Assembly (NCBI RefSeq): GCF_029892845.1
Contig: NZ_JARXVT010000003.1
Coordinates: 244,615-308,614 of the forward strand
Length of the DNA: 64,000 nt
From: Aurantimicrobium minutum
Lineage (GTDB): Bacteria > Actinomycetota > Actinomycetes > Actinomycetales > Microbacteriaceae
Direction of reading: 5' to 3'
The notes under the pieces are model-generated. The model saw nothing but the letters and a program-made list of their open reading frames with translations, searched no databases and had not been told where the DNA came from. The position numbers were made by a program, and so were the translations under genes. Of the stretch, positions 28,881 to 38,704 are shown piece after piece. Numbering within the stretch: position 1 is the first letter of the stretch; every line of letters begins with the position of its first letter.

Positions 28881-29984
28881 CTACTTGACGTCCCAAGTAA
28901 AGATCTCTTGTGCTTCACGCGTTACATCAAGAAATTCATATCCATGTGAATTGTCGGGTTCTAGATAAGCTCCCTCTGCCCATTCGTTCCATGCATTAAT
29001 CACTACAAAGGCTTCTTCCTGAGCAAATCTTGATGAAGAGTATCGCAACGCGTCAATAAGCCATTCTCTGTAAAGCTCTGGCGAACGCCCTTTCAAAATT
29101 AAGGTATTAGTCCCATGCCTTGGTGAAGGGTCCCAGGAAACAACTAATCCAGGAATTACAGGAAGATGCCCCCGCCTTGTGTAATTTGTGTAGAGATTGA
29201 CAACATCTTCATATTCGATGACATGGCCTTTAATGTTGTTTAGCTCAATCGATTGAAATCTGGGAAGATTTTCTAATTCTTGCATGTGATAAATAGGGCG
29301 TTCGGCTTCTGCAGAGAAACCCGAATTTGCTGCATCAAAAGTGTCACCCGTTTGAATCGTAATCAGGTATGGGGGCAAAAGACCTGCTGCGGAGCAGATT
29401 GCGTTCCAGGTCTCCACGATAAATCCCAAACCAGGAATATCTGAAGTTCTGTAAACAAAAAGTACCGGTCTTCCTGCTACTTTTACGTATCTTGTATCAC
29501 GAAAAAAGGGGATTAAATACTTGATAAAATTTTCGGCATCTGAAAGCGAATAATCCTGATCAAGTATGACCTCTCCAGCTCCTCCGTCCCATTTTCGAGA
29601 CCATGATTCATTGGCCCAACAAAAACAGAAATTCATTGGAATATCAGGGTTCTCCAACAAGATTTGCGCAGGTTTTTCAAGGATCTGAGTACCCCCGAAC
29701 CAATAATGGTAGAAAATCTGACCATACACACCACCCCTTTCCATCAAGGAGGCTTGTTTGCGAAGGATTTCAGGATTATCCAAACGATAGTGTCCTATAT
29801 CAGCATGCGGAACTCGGGGCTGATCATGGCCAGAATATTTTGGTTTACTTGCCGTAACTCTTGTCCATTCTGTAAACCCTTTTCCATGCCATTCGTCGTT
29901 GAGCGGTATGGGATAAAACTGGGGCAAGTAAAAACTGAGGACTTTGGGAGTAACTTGCGAAGGAATTTCTATGCTCTCCTTCAT
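28881..29984 (-). CDS. WbsX-like protein (glycoside hydrolase 99-type fold)
   Basis: 367 residues. YLPQFYPIPLNDEWHGKGFTEW near the start, FYHYWFGGTQILEKP, CFCWANESWSRKWDG and VINAWNEWAEGAYLEPD are the hallmarks of the WbsX family (PF14307), found in O-antigen and cell-wall rhamnan clusters. It is related to GH99 but its activity in these loci is not firmly established; it may process or transfer sugars in the cytoplasm. It starts inside the end of the upstream membrane protein gene (4-bp ATGA overlap). Confidence 0.88.
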   Translation of the reverse strand: MKESIEIPSQVTPKVLSFYLPQFYPIPLNDEWHGKGFTEWTRVTASKPKYSGHDQPRVPHADIGHYRLDNPEILRKQASLMERGGVYGQIFYHYWFGGTQILEKPAQILLENPDIPMNFCFCWANESWSRKWDGGAGEVILDQDYSLSDAENFIKYLIPFFRDTRYVKVAGRPVLFVYRTSDIPGLGFIVETWNAICSAAGLLPPYLITIQTGDTFDAANSGFSAEAERPIYHMQELENLPRFQSIELNNIKGHVIEYEDVVNLYTNYTRRGHLPVIPGLVVSWDPSPRHGTNTLILKGRSPELYREWLIDALRYSSSRFAQEEAFVVINAWNEWAEGAYLEPDNSHGYEFLDVTREAQEIFTWDVK

Positions 29985-31375
29985 TGTTCAATACCAATTT
30001 TAGAACCGGTATTTATTTTGGATCGTACTAGTTCGCTCAGTAACTCAAAATAAATTACAAAGGAGACAATCATGAACGCCGTAGTCGCAAAAAACGGCAA
30101 TCTGGCATCGGCTGCATTTCCAAACAGAATTAATCCGGTGAGATACCCAACTCCCGCAAGATAAAGGCTTCCTAAAATCAGCAATCGACTAGAAAATAGC
30201 TCACGACATTTCCTAAAAGAAACAACCAACACAATAGCAATTGTTGACAACATCAAAATGAACCACGGCCTTAAGAAAAAGAGGCCAGAATTCGAAATGG
30301 TTGCTGATACAAGTTTGTCTCTGAGGGATGATGGCTGAAGTGCAATTCCGTAAGGATTTTCAGAAATACCAGGATCTGTAATTAAAAATTGATCTCCGAA
30401 GTTCAGCCCTAATAAATATTTAGCCATTTGGCGGTGCTGATGAGTGAAACAAAATGGTTGTTCTTGTATTGCTTTAAGCCAGGCATCGTTTAATGTTTTG
30501 CCAGATTTCACTTGAGAAAGCAGACCTTGTGAAAGATTTACATGCCTTGGATCGTAAGTTTTAGAAATTTCTTCAAGGGTCATACCTGGAGCTGAATTCC
30601 CAAAAAGGTTTTCTCCACTACAAATACTTGCTCCAGCTAACTCAAGTTTTTGAATTGGTGGGAAGAATTCTTCTGTGCCTCCAAGCTGATTGAAGGTAGG
30701 AAGTGAATAGTGGTCGAGCTGAGTTTTGATTCCAAAAAAGGAAATACAAATAACAAAGCCAGCAATAAGCGCAAAGAATACTTGGCGTTTGGGTTGTTTA
30801 ATTATTCGCTCCGCAATAAACCAAGCTATTGCGATTATTAATGGGAAAGCTGCACTAACAGAATTGTGCCTAGTTGATATACCAATGAAAATCAGGGCAA
30901 AAGAAAAAGTAATTGCTAAATAAAAAAGTGACCTACGTTTGACTTTCCTAACAGCCACTGCAATTGCGAACCCGGCGAGTAGAAATGCGGCCGTTAATAC
31001 GTCTTTCCATATGACTGTTATCGTCCCTGCGATAACTGGGATTGAAAGGTAAACAAATTGGAAAGCAATACTCGCAGAGACCTTTTTTGTAAGGGAATAC
31101 ACCAAACTCGAAATGGCTACTAATAAAAGTGAGACCTGAGCAAAATGCATCATTGAAGGGTTATCAGAAACTCGATCAACAAACCACCAGATATAACTCA
31201 CCATTGGAGGCCAAATTGAATCAGAAACCCCTTCGCGCGCTCCTGTCAATGCGTGAATTGAGTCGTAAGACATAAATCCTGGGTAATAAACAAAACAAAG
31301 TAGTGCTGCAACAAGAAGCGGCCAAATAATTACAAGGCCTACTTTGTATGTGGCGTTATATTTGTTTGAATTCAT
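29981..31375 (-). CDS. Polytopic membrane protein, DUF6020-like putative GT-C glycosyltransferase
   Basis: 464 residues with about eleven hydrophobic helices. The first external loop YYPGFMSYDSIHALTGAREG and GISTRHNSVSAAFPL resemble the DUF6020 family of predicted polyprenyl-phosphate-sugar transferases. A large outer loop (about 235-320) contains four Cys-flanked segments. Role: probably adds a side-chain sugar on the outer face, or modifies the glycan during export. Overlaps the WbsX-like gene by 4 bp. Confidence 0.68.
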   Translation of the reverse strand: MNSNKYNATYKVGLVIIWPLLVAALLCFVYYPGFMSYDSIHALTGAREGVSDSIWPPMVSYIWWFVDRVSDNPSMMHFAQVSLLLVAISSLVYSLTKKVSASIAFQFVYLSIPVIAGTITVIWKDVLTAAFLLAGFAIAVAVRKVKRRSLFYLAITFSFALIFIGISTRHNSVSAAFPLIIAIAWFIAERIIKQPKRQVFFALIAGFVICISFFGIKTQLDHYSLPTFNQLGGTEEFFPPIQKLELAGASICSGENLFGNSAPGMTLEEISKTYDPRHVNLSQGLLSQVKSGKTLNDAWLKAIQEQPFCFTHQHRQMAKYLLGLNFGDQFLITDPGISENPYGIALQPSSLRDKLVSATISNSGLFFLRPWFILMLSTIAIVLVVSFRKCRELFSSRLLILGSLYLAGVGYLTGLILFGNAADARLPFFATTAFMIVSFVIYFELLSELVRSKINTGSKIGIEQ

Positions 31376-31478
31376 AGTTCCCGCTCTTCACTAAATATCC
31401 CACTAAAAAAGAAATAGAGCATCAAACATAAATGAACATGAATTTGCTTTGCCCCCAATAATAATTTAATCCTAGGGG

Positions 31479-32495
31479 TTAGTAAGAAACGTTCTTTCGT
31501 GAACTGAAAACATTCTTATATCCGCGAACGTTCAAAGCTAATTTCAAAATTGTAGGTCTTTTTGCAATCTTGAGAACTAATTTTTTACGAAAATTAAAAC
31601 CTGTGTCATCAAATATTTCGTTAAGAAAATCAATCGCAATTTGATGCCCTTCAAAATCTTTATCTCTTGCAGCAACAGTTGCATCGTGAATCGCGGCCGA
31701 AATCATTCTTGGAGCTAGATGCTGATGAATAAATTTGGGGTAATAGTCGGAATCAGGGTTAAAAAAACTCAAATATTTCCTGTAAAACTTAATCCGACTT
31801 TTGGGGAAAGAATGGTTTCTTGATGAATTATGAGGATGAATTCGATAATTAATTAGTGCATTTGGAGTGTATTCGTATGCCCAACCAGCAACAAATATCC
31901 TCATAAAAAGATCATCATCTTCATATCCTCTAAATTGGGTATCGAAACCACCAACACTGAGGAAAGCTTCCCGTCTTATTAATGAAGCGGAAGGTAGCAT
32001 CATCAAATCTTGTGAAATTAGCCCAAAAACTGAATTTACCGGTGGGATGTATTCTTGTTTTGCTAAAAATTGCCTTCGAATAAATCGATTCTGGTCGTCA
32101 AATTCATTGAAATCGCTGTATACCCAGCCGAGTTTTGGATTGTCAGCAAAAAAAGGAACCATTTCGGAAACATGGGTGGGCTCCCAGGTATCGTCTTGAT
32201 CTAAGAAACCTATCAAATCCCCCTGAGCACTTTTCACACCTGCATTTCGAGCTGAACCTTGTCCGTTATTGTCTTGTTCTAATAATTTGACAATTTTTCT
32301 AGCTCGAGGGTTTCGATTTAAATATTGATTCAAAATCTCAACTGAAGAATCACTAGAACCATCGTTGACGATTAGAATTTCCGCAACCTGTTGTGTCTGG
32401 TTCAAAATGCTTTCTATTGCATCAATGAGGTGTCTTTCACCGTTATATAGAGCAATTACAGCAGAAACGCTAACTTGTTGATTTGAAGCGACCAT
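31479..32495 (-). CDS. Family 2 glycosyltransferase
   Basis: 338 residues from ATG 32495 (the in-frame TTG two codons earlier is less likely). GT-A motifs: VSAVIALYNGERHL, VNDGSSDSS, GFLDQDDTW for metal and donor, and FRGYEDDDLFMR near the acceptor site. It is soluble and donor specificity cannot be assigned. It follows rfbA by 19 bp and belongs to the wzm-wzt-rfbA operon. Confidence 0.87.
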   Translation of the reverse strand: MVASNQQVSVSAVIALYNGERHLIDAIESILNQTQQVAEILIVNDGSSDSSVEILNQYLNRNPRARKIVKLLEQDNNGQGSARNAGVKSAQGDLIGFLDQDDTWEPTHVSEMVPFFADNPKLGWVYSDFNEFDDQNRFIRRQFLAKQEYIPPVNSVFGLISQDLMMLPSASLIRREAFLSVGGFDTQFRGYEDDDLFMRIFVAGWAYEYTPNALINYRIHPHNSSRNHSFPKSRIKFYRKYLSFFNPDSDYYPKFIHQHLAPRMISAAIHDATVAARDKDFEGHQIAIDFLNEIFDDTGFNFRKKLVLKIAKRPTILKLALNVRGYKNVFSSRKNVSY

Positions 32496-32514
32496 ATTCA
32501 AAGTGTATGCGCCT

Positions 32515-33411
32515 TTAATTTGAGGTAGTTGACGATAGTCGCTCAGAATTTTCTACCAGAAGATTGCTCAAATATGTTCCGTAACCACTTTTTGAAAGTG
32601 CATTCGCTTGGAGAGAGAGTTCCTCTGAAGAAATCCAACCATTGCGCCATGCAATTTCCTCAATGCATCCAATTTTAAATCCTTGGCGATCTTCAATTAC
32701 ACGAACGTATTCTGAAGCTTGCATCATTGATTCGAATGTCCCGGTGTCTAGCCAGGCGGTACCTCGGTCAAGTGTTTGAACGTTGAGTTCTCCAAGTTCC
32801 AGGTAACGCTGGTTTACAGAAGAAATTTCGAGTTCCCCTCGATCACTTGGAACGATACCTTTAGAAATTTCGACAACCTTGTTGTCATAGAAATATAGAC
32901 CCGGAACAGCGTAATTACTTTTTGGATATTCGGGTTTTTCCTCGATTGACACTGCTCGATTGTTGCTATCAAATTCAACGACACCATATGATTTAGGGTT
33001 TGAAACGTGATAAGCAAAGATAGTCGCACCAGATTTGTCTGCATTATTAGAGAGTGCAGTACCTAAAGACTCTCCATGGAAAATATTGTCGCCGAGTACG
33101 AGAGCGACATTATCTTCACCAATAAATTGTTCTCCGATGATAAAAGCCTGAGCTAAGCCATCTGGTGACTCTTGAACCTCATAATGAAGTTGAATTCCCA
33201 GCTCTGAACCATCACCTAGTAAAGCTTGAAATTGAGACTTATATTCGGGTGTAGAAATGATCAATATTTCACGAATTCCGGCAAGCATCAATGTAGAAAG
33301 TGGGTAGTAGATCATTGGCTTGTCATAAATGGGCATTAACTGTTTTGAGATGCCTTTAGTAATTGGCCACAAACGGGTCCCCGACCCGCCTGCAAGAATA
33401 ATTCCGCGCAA
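32515..33411 (-). CDS. rfbA: Glucose-1-phosphate thymidylyltransferase
   Basis: 298 residues with a TTG start after [25 protein letters not shown] is the nucleotide-binding loop, [20 protein letters not shown] and [20 protein letters not shown] complete the RmlA pattern. It makes dTDP-glucose, the entry to dTDP-rhamnose and dTDP-amino sugars such as the product of the WecE-like enzyme at 10626. rmlB, rmlC and rmlD are not in the window and must be elsewhere. Confidence 0.95.
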   Translation of the reverse strand: MRGIILAGGSGTRLWPITKGISKQLMPIYDKPMIYYPLSTLMLAGIREILIISTPEYKSQFQALLGDGSELGIQLHYEVQESPDGLAQAFIIGEQFIGEDNVALVLGDNIFHGESLGTALSNNADKSGATIFAYHVSNPKSYGVVEFDSNNRAVSIEEKPEYPKSNYAVPGLYFYDNKVVEISKGIVPSDRGELEISSVNQRYLELGELNVQTLDRGTAWLDTGTFESMMQASEYVRVIEDRQGFKIGCIEEIAWRNGWISSEELSLQANALSKSGYGTYLSNLLVENSERLSSTTSN

Positions 33412-33442
33412 TTTACTTCCCTCGTTCTATATACATTCTCAT

Positions 33443-34171
33443 CTATCCCAAAGATTTAAGATATTGAGAAACTACGTCCTTGCTTTCCCCGACAACTTGA
33501 AGATTTCCCTTTTCAAGCCACGCTGCTTGATCACACATATCTTTTATCGACTCCATCGAGTGGCTAACAAGAATTACAGTTCTTCCAGACATTTTGAAGT
33601 CTTTGAATTTATCTAAGCATTTTCTTTGAAATGCTTCATCACCAACGGCTAATACTTCATCAGCAACCAAAATATCTGGTTCAACGCTTATGGCAACAGA
33701 AAAACCAAGCCTCACATACATTCCTGATGAATAGTTTTTAATTGGCTGGTCAATGAACTGCTCAACCCCCGAGAAATCTACAATTTCGTCGTACTTTGAA
33801 TCGATTTCTTTTTTCGACATCCCGAGAATCGAGCCATTGAGATAAATATTTTCTTTGCCCGATAACTCGTGATGAAATCCTGATCCAACCTCAAGTAATG
33901 CAGCCATCCGTCCGTTGTAAGTAATTGAGCCCTTGTTAGGCGAATAAATCCTGGCGAGGCACTTCAGCAAAGTTGACTTTCCAGAGCCGTTACTTCCGAT
34001 CAATCCGAAAGTAGAACCAGCTTTGACGTCGAAGGTTACATCATTTACCGCAGTGAATTCTTCATAACGAGAAATTCTTCCCCGCATAATTGCAGATTTG
34101 AGACTCTGGTTTCTTTCATGATGAAGCTTAAATAATTTTGAGACATTTCGAACCTCAACAGCATTCGTCAT
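33443..34171 (-). CDS. wzt: Polysaccharide ABC exporter, ATP-binding subunit (Wzt/TagH-like)
   Basis: 242 residues: Walker A GSNGSGKST, the signature YSSGMYVRLGFS and Walker B ILVADEVLAVGDEAF. The polypeptide ends right after the ATPase domain, so it lacks the C-terminal glycan-binding domain of long Wzt proteins and resembles short forms that do not recognise a capped chain end. It overlaps the permease gene by 4 bp (ATGA). Confidence 0.92.
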   Translation of the reverse strand: MTNAVEVRNVSKLFKLHHERNQSLKSAIMRGRISRYEEFTAVNDVTFDVKAGSTFGLIGSNGSGKSTLLKCLARIYSPNKGSITYNGRMAALLEVGSGFHHELSGKENIYLNGSILGMSKKEIDSKYDEIVDFSGVEQFIDQPIKNYSSGMYVRLGFSVAISVEPDILVADEVLAVGDEAFQRKCLDKFKDFKMSGRTVILVSHSMESIKDMCDQAAWLEKGNLQVVGESKDVVSQYLKSLG

Positions 34172-35004
34172 AATGCCTCCGCTAAATTTTTATCTTTTTT
34201 GGAGTAGATCAAAACTCCTAATGCAAGTGAAACAAAGGACCACAGGAAACAGGTCAAGAGGGATGTAGCACTAGGAGCAGTTACGTCATAGAGGACTGTC
34301 CTGAAAACATTGATGAACTGTTCCATGGGATTTAAGGAATACACATCCATCAGCGTTATATTCGAACCAAATAATGGCCCCATTTTTTCTGATTGTGTCG
34401 CCACCAAACTGAGTGGATAGATCACAGGCGTCAGGTACATCCACAACTGCAGTGCTATGGAAATGAGATGTTCAGTATCTCTGAAGTACACATTCACAAT
34501 CGACAGAATCAAACTCAAGCCCACTGCAAATACAAACATCAAGAGCATTATCAAAAGCAAATATGGCAAGGTAATCCAAACCTTTGCCCCAGCAATTACT
34601 AAAGCTACCAAAAGAACTAACATCTCAAAAAGCCAGTTGTACCCAATCGCTACAACATCAGATATGGGCAAAACAACCCTGGCAAAATAAACCTTTTGTA
34701 TAAGTGACTCATTTGCGACCAGGGATTGAACACCTGCGCTGAGTGCTCTAGCAAAAAAGAGCCAAGGAAGTAACCCGCAGAGCAGCCATAACGCAAAAGA
34801 ATCAATACCGCTGGGATTTCCAGGACCAGGTGTTACTCGAAATACGAAAGCAAATACAAAGGTGTAAACAAGCATCAAGGCAAGCGGATTTGCCAGCGAC
34901 CAGAGCTGACCGAGAATAGTTTTTTTGTACTTGCCTTTTATTTCTCGAACTGCGAGATTGAGCATGAGTTCTCTGGACCCAAATACATCTTTGATGTAAG
35001 ACAT
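34168..35004 (-). CDS. wzm: Polysaccharide ABC exporter, permease subunit (Wzm/TagG-like)
   Basis: 278 residues, six hydrophobic helices. The N-terminal REIKGKYKKTILGQLWSLANPLA and the central LLPWLFFARAL are typical of ABC-2 type polysaccharide permeases. With Wzt it moves a completed lipid-linked glycan across the membrane. First full gene of the minus-strand operon running to 26716, and divergent from the GT-C paralogue at 35176. Confidence 0.92.
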   Translation of the reverse strand: MSYIKDVFGSRELMLNLAVREIKGKYKKTILGQLWSLANPLALMLVYTFVFAFVFRVTPGPGNPSGIDSFALWLLCGLLPWLFFARALSAGVQSLVANESLIQKVYFARVVLPISDVVAIGYNWLFEMLVLLVALVIAGAKVWITLPYLLLIMLLMFVFAVGLSLILSIVNVYFRDTEHLISIALQLWMYLTPVIYPLSLVATQSEKMGPLFGSNITLMDVYSLNPMEQFINVFRTVLYDVTAPSATSLLTCFLWSFVSLALGVLIYSKKDKNLAEAL

Positions 35005-35175
35005 TAGGCACTCCGCTCTTTAGCGAAAGTCTTCTCCAGAATCAGAAAAATGGCCGAATTGTAAATAAATGGCACATTACTTTTTTGGAGGAACATAGAG
35101 TCGAGTTTAGCAACCAAGCCTAGATATAAACTCACAGCTGAAGATATCTTCGGTGCAAGTAGTTGAAGGAATAAA

Positions 35176-36546
35176 ATGCTGGAGTCACTGAGAACTAAGT
35201 TTTTATCCAATTGGGTTCCCGTTTCCCTTTTTCTGATTGGATTCTTGGGACTTGGAACCGCAAGTCTTCTTCATGGCAACATCATGTCCCTCTTTGATGA
35301 GTGGGGATACCTGGACTACCTATTTAAAATCCCAAGTCAAGGAATTGTCCTCAAGGGTGAGTTTTATGGCAATCAAGCTATGGAACTCATGGCCTGCAAA
35401 GGCGAGGTACCCTTCGGGATAATGGGAGGAGCTTGTGGGAGTAACTACGACCCAACTACCTTCCCAAATGGTGGAATAGTTACGACAGACCCATACACTC
35501 CCCTTTATTTTTGGTTTACGTGGCTTTTAGGGTGGATTTTCGACATCATCCCTGGAGTCGGACAAGTCGCAGCTTGGCGACTGGCAAATATTTTATGGCT
35601 GTGTGCCGGCCTCATTACCTTCTATAGATTAGGTCGCCTTTGGAAGGCACCCAAAATAGCTATTTTTGCAATCGGGCTCATCATCATCGGCTCACCATTT
35701 TCATACTGGGCTTATACATACGTCAGTACTGATGCGCCATCATTTTTCTTTGGAGCTTTATTGCTTCTTCTTGCTTCAAAATACGTTCGCGGAACTGTCC
35801 CAGCCTGGGTACTCATTTTGGTCTCAGTTATAGCAACTCTTTTCAAAGTTACGAACATCCTCGCTGTCTGTTCCATCGCACTTTTCCTGCTGATTTACTC
35901 CATTTATTGGAAGCGCAAAAGTCGATCTGAAGATTCACTTGTTACTAGTCAAGGTATTAGCTTCAATTTTTGGAAAGCACTGTTTGTCTCTGGGCTTGCC
36001 ATAGGGCTATCAGTGATTGCCGAGATTTCTTGGCTCAAATTCCATGATGCGATTGCAGCAACTTCAGCATCAGTTGACCAAGGAATCAACAGTGCATTGA
36101 CTTGGTATGAACTTCTGCGCTTAACTTCACTTACAACCTCGACGCTTGGAATGACTATTCCAGTAAATGGCTTACCAGGACTCACTACACTCCCTCTACC
36201 TGACTACCTCCTTACTCCTTTGATGTGGATTATCGTCGGTGGAGTCCTGGCTGCATTTTGGTCTATGAAAAAAGGGAATTCACGAAACCCCATCATTGTT
36301 ACTGGAGTAATAACGATGGTAGTAGCTGGTCCAGTATTAGCTCTTGCACTTCAAGTTATGGCTGGGTCCTATTTTGTGCTTCCACCAAGATATATGGCCC
36401 CTGTGATGGCGGCAGTGCTCTTACCCGCACTATTTACAATGAAAAACAAAATTGCGCTGTGGTTCATTTCCAGCTATGGCTTAGCTCTACTTCTTGGGCT
36501 GATTGCAGCTTCTTGGGTAATTTCCACAGTTGAACTAGGCGGGTAA
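35176..36546 (+). CDS. Polytopic membrane protein, putative GT-C glycosyltransferase (paralogue A)
   Basis: 456 residues, about eleven hydrophobic helices. The first external loop has SLFDEWGYLDYLFKIPSQGI, an Asp-Glu-Trp pattern like the acidic catalytic loop of GT-C enzymes, then TTDPYTPLYFWFTW and YTYVSTDAPSFFFG. The gene at 39610-40980 shares all these segments in the same order, so the two are paralogues. Function is probably sugar transfer from a polyprenyl-phosphate donor outside the membrane. Its 3' end overlaps the convergent GT4 gene by 12 bp. Confidence 0.7.
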   Translation: MLESLRTKFLSNWVPVSLFLIGFLGLGTASLLHGNIMSLFDEWGYLDYLFKIPSQGIVLKGEFYGNQAMELMACKGEVPFGIMGGACGSNYDPTTFPNGGIVTTDPYTPLYFWFTWLLGWIFDIIPGVGQVAAWRLANILWLCAGLITFYRLGRLWKAPKIAIFAIGLIIIGSPFSYWAYTYVSTDAPSFFFGALLLLLASKYVRGTVPAWVLILVSVIATLFKVTNILAVCSIALFLLIYSIYWKRKSRSEDSLVTSQGISFNFWKALFVSGLAIGLSVIAEISWLKFHDAIAATSASVDQGINSALTWYELLRLTSLTTSTLGMTIPVNGLPGLTTLPLPDYLLTPLMWIIVGGVLAAFWSMKKGNSRNPIIVTGVITMVVAGPVLALALQVMAGSYFVLPPRYMAPVMAAVLLPALFTMKNKIALWFISSYGLALLLGLIAASWVISTVELGG

Positions 36547-37662
36547 ATCAGTTATCTGCAGGTATTCTTTAGCCCTGTATTCCCACGACCAAAATTCTAA
36601 TAACGATGGTTGAATTTTAGGCAAGGGATGGCTGACTGCATCATTCAGAGTTTTGGCTAGTGAATCAACAGAGTCACTGGTGACGACTCTCACAGGCGCT
36701 CCCTGGCTAACAAGTTTCGCCACACCAGGTGCGTTGTAGGTAACGACTTGTGCGCCTGCTGCGACTGCCTCAAGGAGTGTCGTTTGAAATCCTTCTGAGA
36801 GTTCAGTTGGGTTTACATAAACCGAGCTAGACAGAGTCCGCATCACTTCGTATTGGGAAACTTTGCCCTTAAATAAAGCTTCATCTGTGAGCCCAAGCTT
36901 GTTTGCTAGCAACTGCAAATTGGGCATCTCTGATCCATCCCCCAAGAGTTCGAGAGTAGGGGAAAATCCATCTTCTTTGAGTAATGCGATTGCCTTGAGA
37001 GTTTTATCTGCACCTTTGCCTGGAACAAGTCTCCCTACAAAAACAAATCTAGGGTTACCACTACTAATAAGTTTTTGGTTTGATACTTCTTGAGTTGAGA
37101 GATCAACTGCGTTATAGAAAATTTCAGACTGAATTTTGGCTAATTTATATACAAAATCTGCGACGTTCTCTGAGACAGCCAGGACTAGGGTTGAATTCCT
37201 CAGCGAGTATTTCCCTAGAGTGAGGTCTACTGCGCGACTCATGAGCCCTACTAAGAACCCAACTCCCCGCACAAAGCCAGAACCATGTTCTGTATGAACA
37301 ACTGGAATCCGATTTTTACGACCAAGAAAAACACCAATCCAAGTCATTGGAAAGAAACGTGTGTGAGTTGAGAGGACAGAGGGTTGTAAATCCTCAATTA
37401 TTGAATTCACCTTCTGAAAACCGAGGAAAGTCGGGAAAGAAATCACATCTCCGAAACCAAATCCTCGTTTGATTCGAATTACAGAAATCCCGTCTTCAAT
37501 TGAATGTGACGGTTCTTTCGAAAGCGTTACAACTGTACATAGCTGACCAAGATTAACCAGCGACTTGGCGAGATTGTAAACATGGTTTTCTACTCCCCCT
37601 GTTTTAGGTGGGTAATTATTGACCAAAAACAGAAAATGTTTCTGACCATTATTCAAACTCAT
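36535..37662 (-). CDS. Family 4 glycosyltransferase
   Basis: 375 residues from ATG 37662 (a TTG 11 codons upstream is possible). GT-B fold: FLVNNYPPKTGGVENHVYNLAKSL at the N-terminus, HTEHGSG in the acceptor domain, FVGRLVPGKG and ELSEGFQTTLLEAVAAGAQVV with the conserved Glu residues of the donor site. Soluble; donor unknown. Convergent with the preceding GT-C gene and divergent from the GT2 gene at 37738. Confidence 0.88.
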   Translation of the reverse strand: MSLNNGQKHFLFLVNNYPPKTGGVENHVYNLAKSLVNLGQLCTVVTLSKEPSHSIEDGISVIRIKRGFGFGDVISFPTFLGFQKVNSIIEDLQPSVLSTHTRFFPMTWIGVFLGRKNRIPVVHTEHGSGFVRGVGFLVGLMSRAVDLTLGKYSLRNSTLVLAVSENVADFVYKLAKIQSEIFYNAVDLSTQEVSNQKLISSGNPRFVFVGRLVPGKGADKTLKAIALLKEDGFSPTLELLGDGSEMPNLQLLANKLGLTDEALFKGKVSQYEVMRTLSSSVYVNPTELSEGFQTTLLEAVAAGAQVVTYNAPGVAKLVSQGAPVRVVTSDSVDSLAKTLNDAVSHPLPKIQPSLLEFWSWEYRAKEYLQITDLPA

Positions 37663-37737
37663 ATTCAAATCGTATGTCACCAACCTGCTTACCAAGGCTT
37701 CACGGTATTCTCATTAAAGTTCGTAATAAGTTGAGGG

Positions 37738-38541
37738 ATGGGTGTTTCATTGGTTGGCATCTCTGTAATTATCCCCATGATTCGATATGACACTTGGCTT
37801 GATGAAGCGGTTCACAGCATCCTCAATCAGGAGGATGTATCTGTTCAAGTCGTAGTTGTTCACGACGGCATCGAACCTGACCCGACGAAGTCTTGGCATA
37901 CCGACTCCAGAGTAACAATCGTTCATTCGCCCGCAAGAGTTGGACAGGCAGCTGGGATGAACCTTGGGGTTAGGCATGCCGAATACGACCTCATCGCGAG
38001 ATTAGACAGCGATGACGTGTCTTCACCAAGAAGGCTTGCAGCTCAAGTCGCATACTTAACTTCAATTCCAGGAGCGGTCGCTACCGGGACACGTGTGATG
38101 CGAATTGACGACCAGAGTGCTGAAATTTCTGAATTGAAATACCCTTCTGGGCCTGATGTAAGAAAACATCTGATACTTCAAAACGTTGTCCCCCATTCAT
38201 CGTTATTGATGAAAAAACATGCTTTCTACGAAGCTGGCGGATACGACCCATCCATCAGGCAAATGGAGGACTACGAATTTATACTCCGACTTGCATTGCT
38301 CGGTCCAATTGGAAATGTGGATGAGTTACTTACCCAGTACAGAGTTCATCCCGGCCAGGTGAGCCGTGGAGCTGCACCTCGTGGGTCTCACATCCAAAAG
38401 GTCCTGATTGCCCGCAAGCAGCTATCGAAGAACTTGGGTGATTCGTATCTCAACTACGCGATAAAAGCTTTGGTTTGGCAAGCAGTTCAATATTTGAGGT
38501 ACTACAAAATCGTTAAGCCAGGATACGAACGAAAATCCTAA
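37738..38541 (+). CDS. Family 2 glycosyltransferase
   Basis: 267 residues. ISVIIPMIRYDTWLDEAVHS, VVVHDGIEP and LIARLDSDDVSSPRRL give the GT-A fold with the DxDD metal motif; IRQMEDYEFILRLALLG is the acceptor-side ED motif. No membrane helices. Followed by the fucosyltransferase gene after 163 bp. Confidence 0.87.
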   Translation: MGVSLVGISVIIPMIRYDTWLDEAVHSILNQEDVSVQVVVVHDGIEPDPTKSWHTDSRVTIVHSPARVGQAAGMNLGVRHAEYDLIARLDSDDVSSPRRLAAQVAYLTSIPGAVATGTRVMRIDDQSAEISELKYPSGPDVRKHLILQNVVPHSSLLMKKHAFYEAGGYDPSIRQMEDYEFILRLALLGPIGNVDELLTQYRVHPGQVSRGAAPRGSHIQKVLIARKQLSKNLGDSYLNYAIKALVWQAVQYLRYYKIVKPGYERKS

Positions 38542-38704
38542 TTTTGCCCCAATATTCGTTCACAAACTAATGGTTGTTTGGCACAAGACTTATTGTTTGC
38601 GTGATGTAGCGAGACACGTTGACAATTTCACGTTCAGAAATTGGTAGACACTAAATTTACATTTTTACCGTGTTGAGAAACAAAGAGATGATGTTCAAGA
38701 ATTC

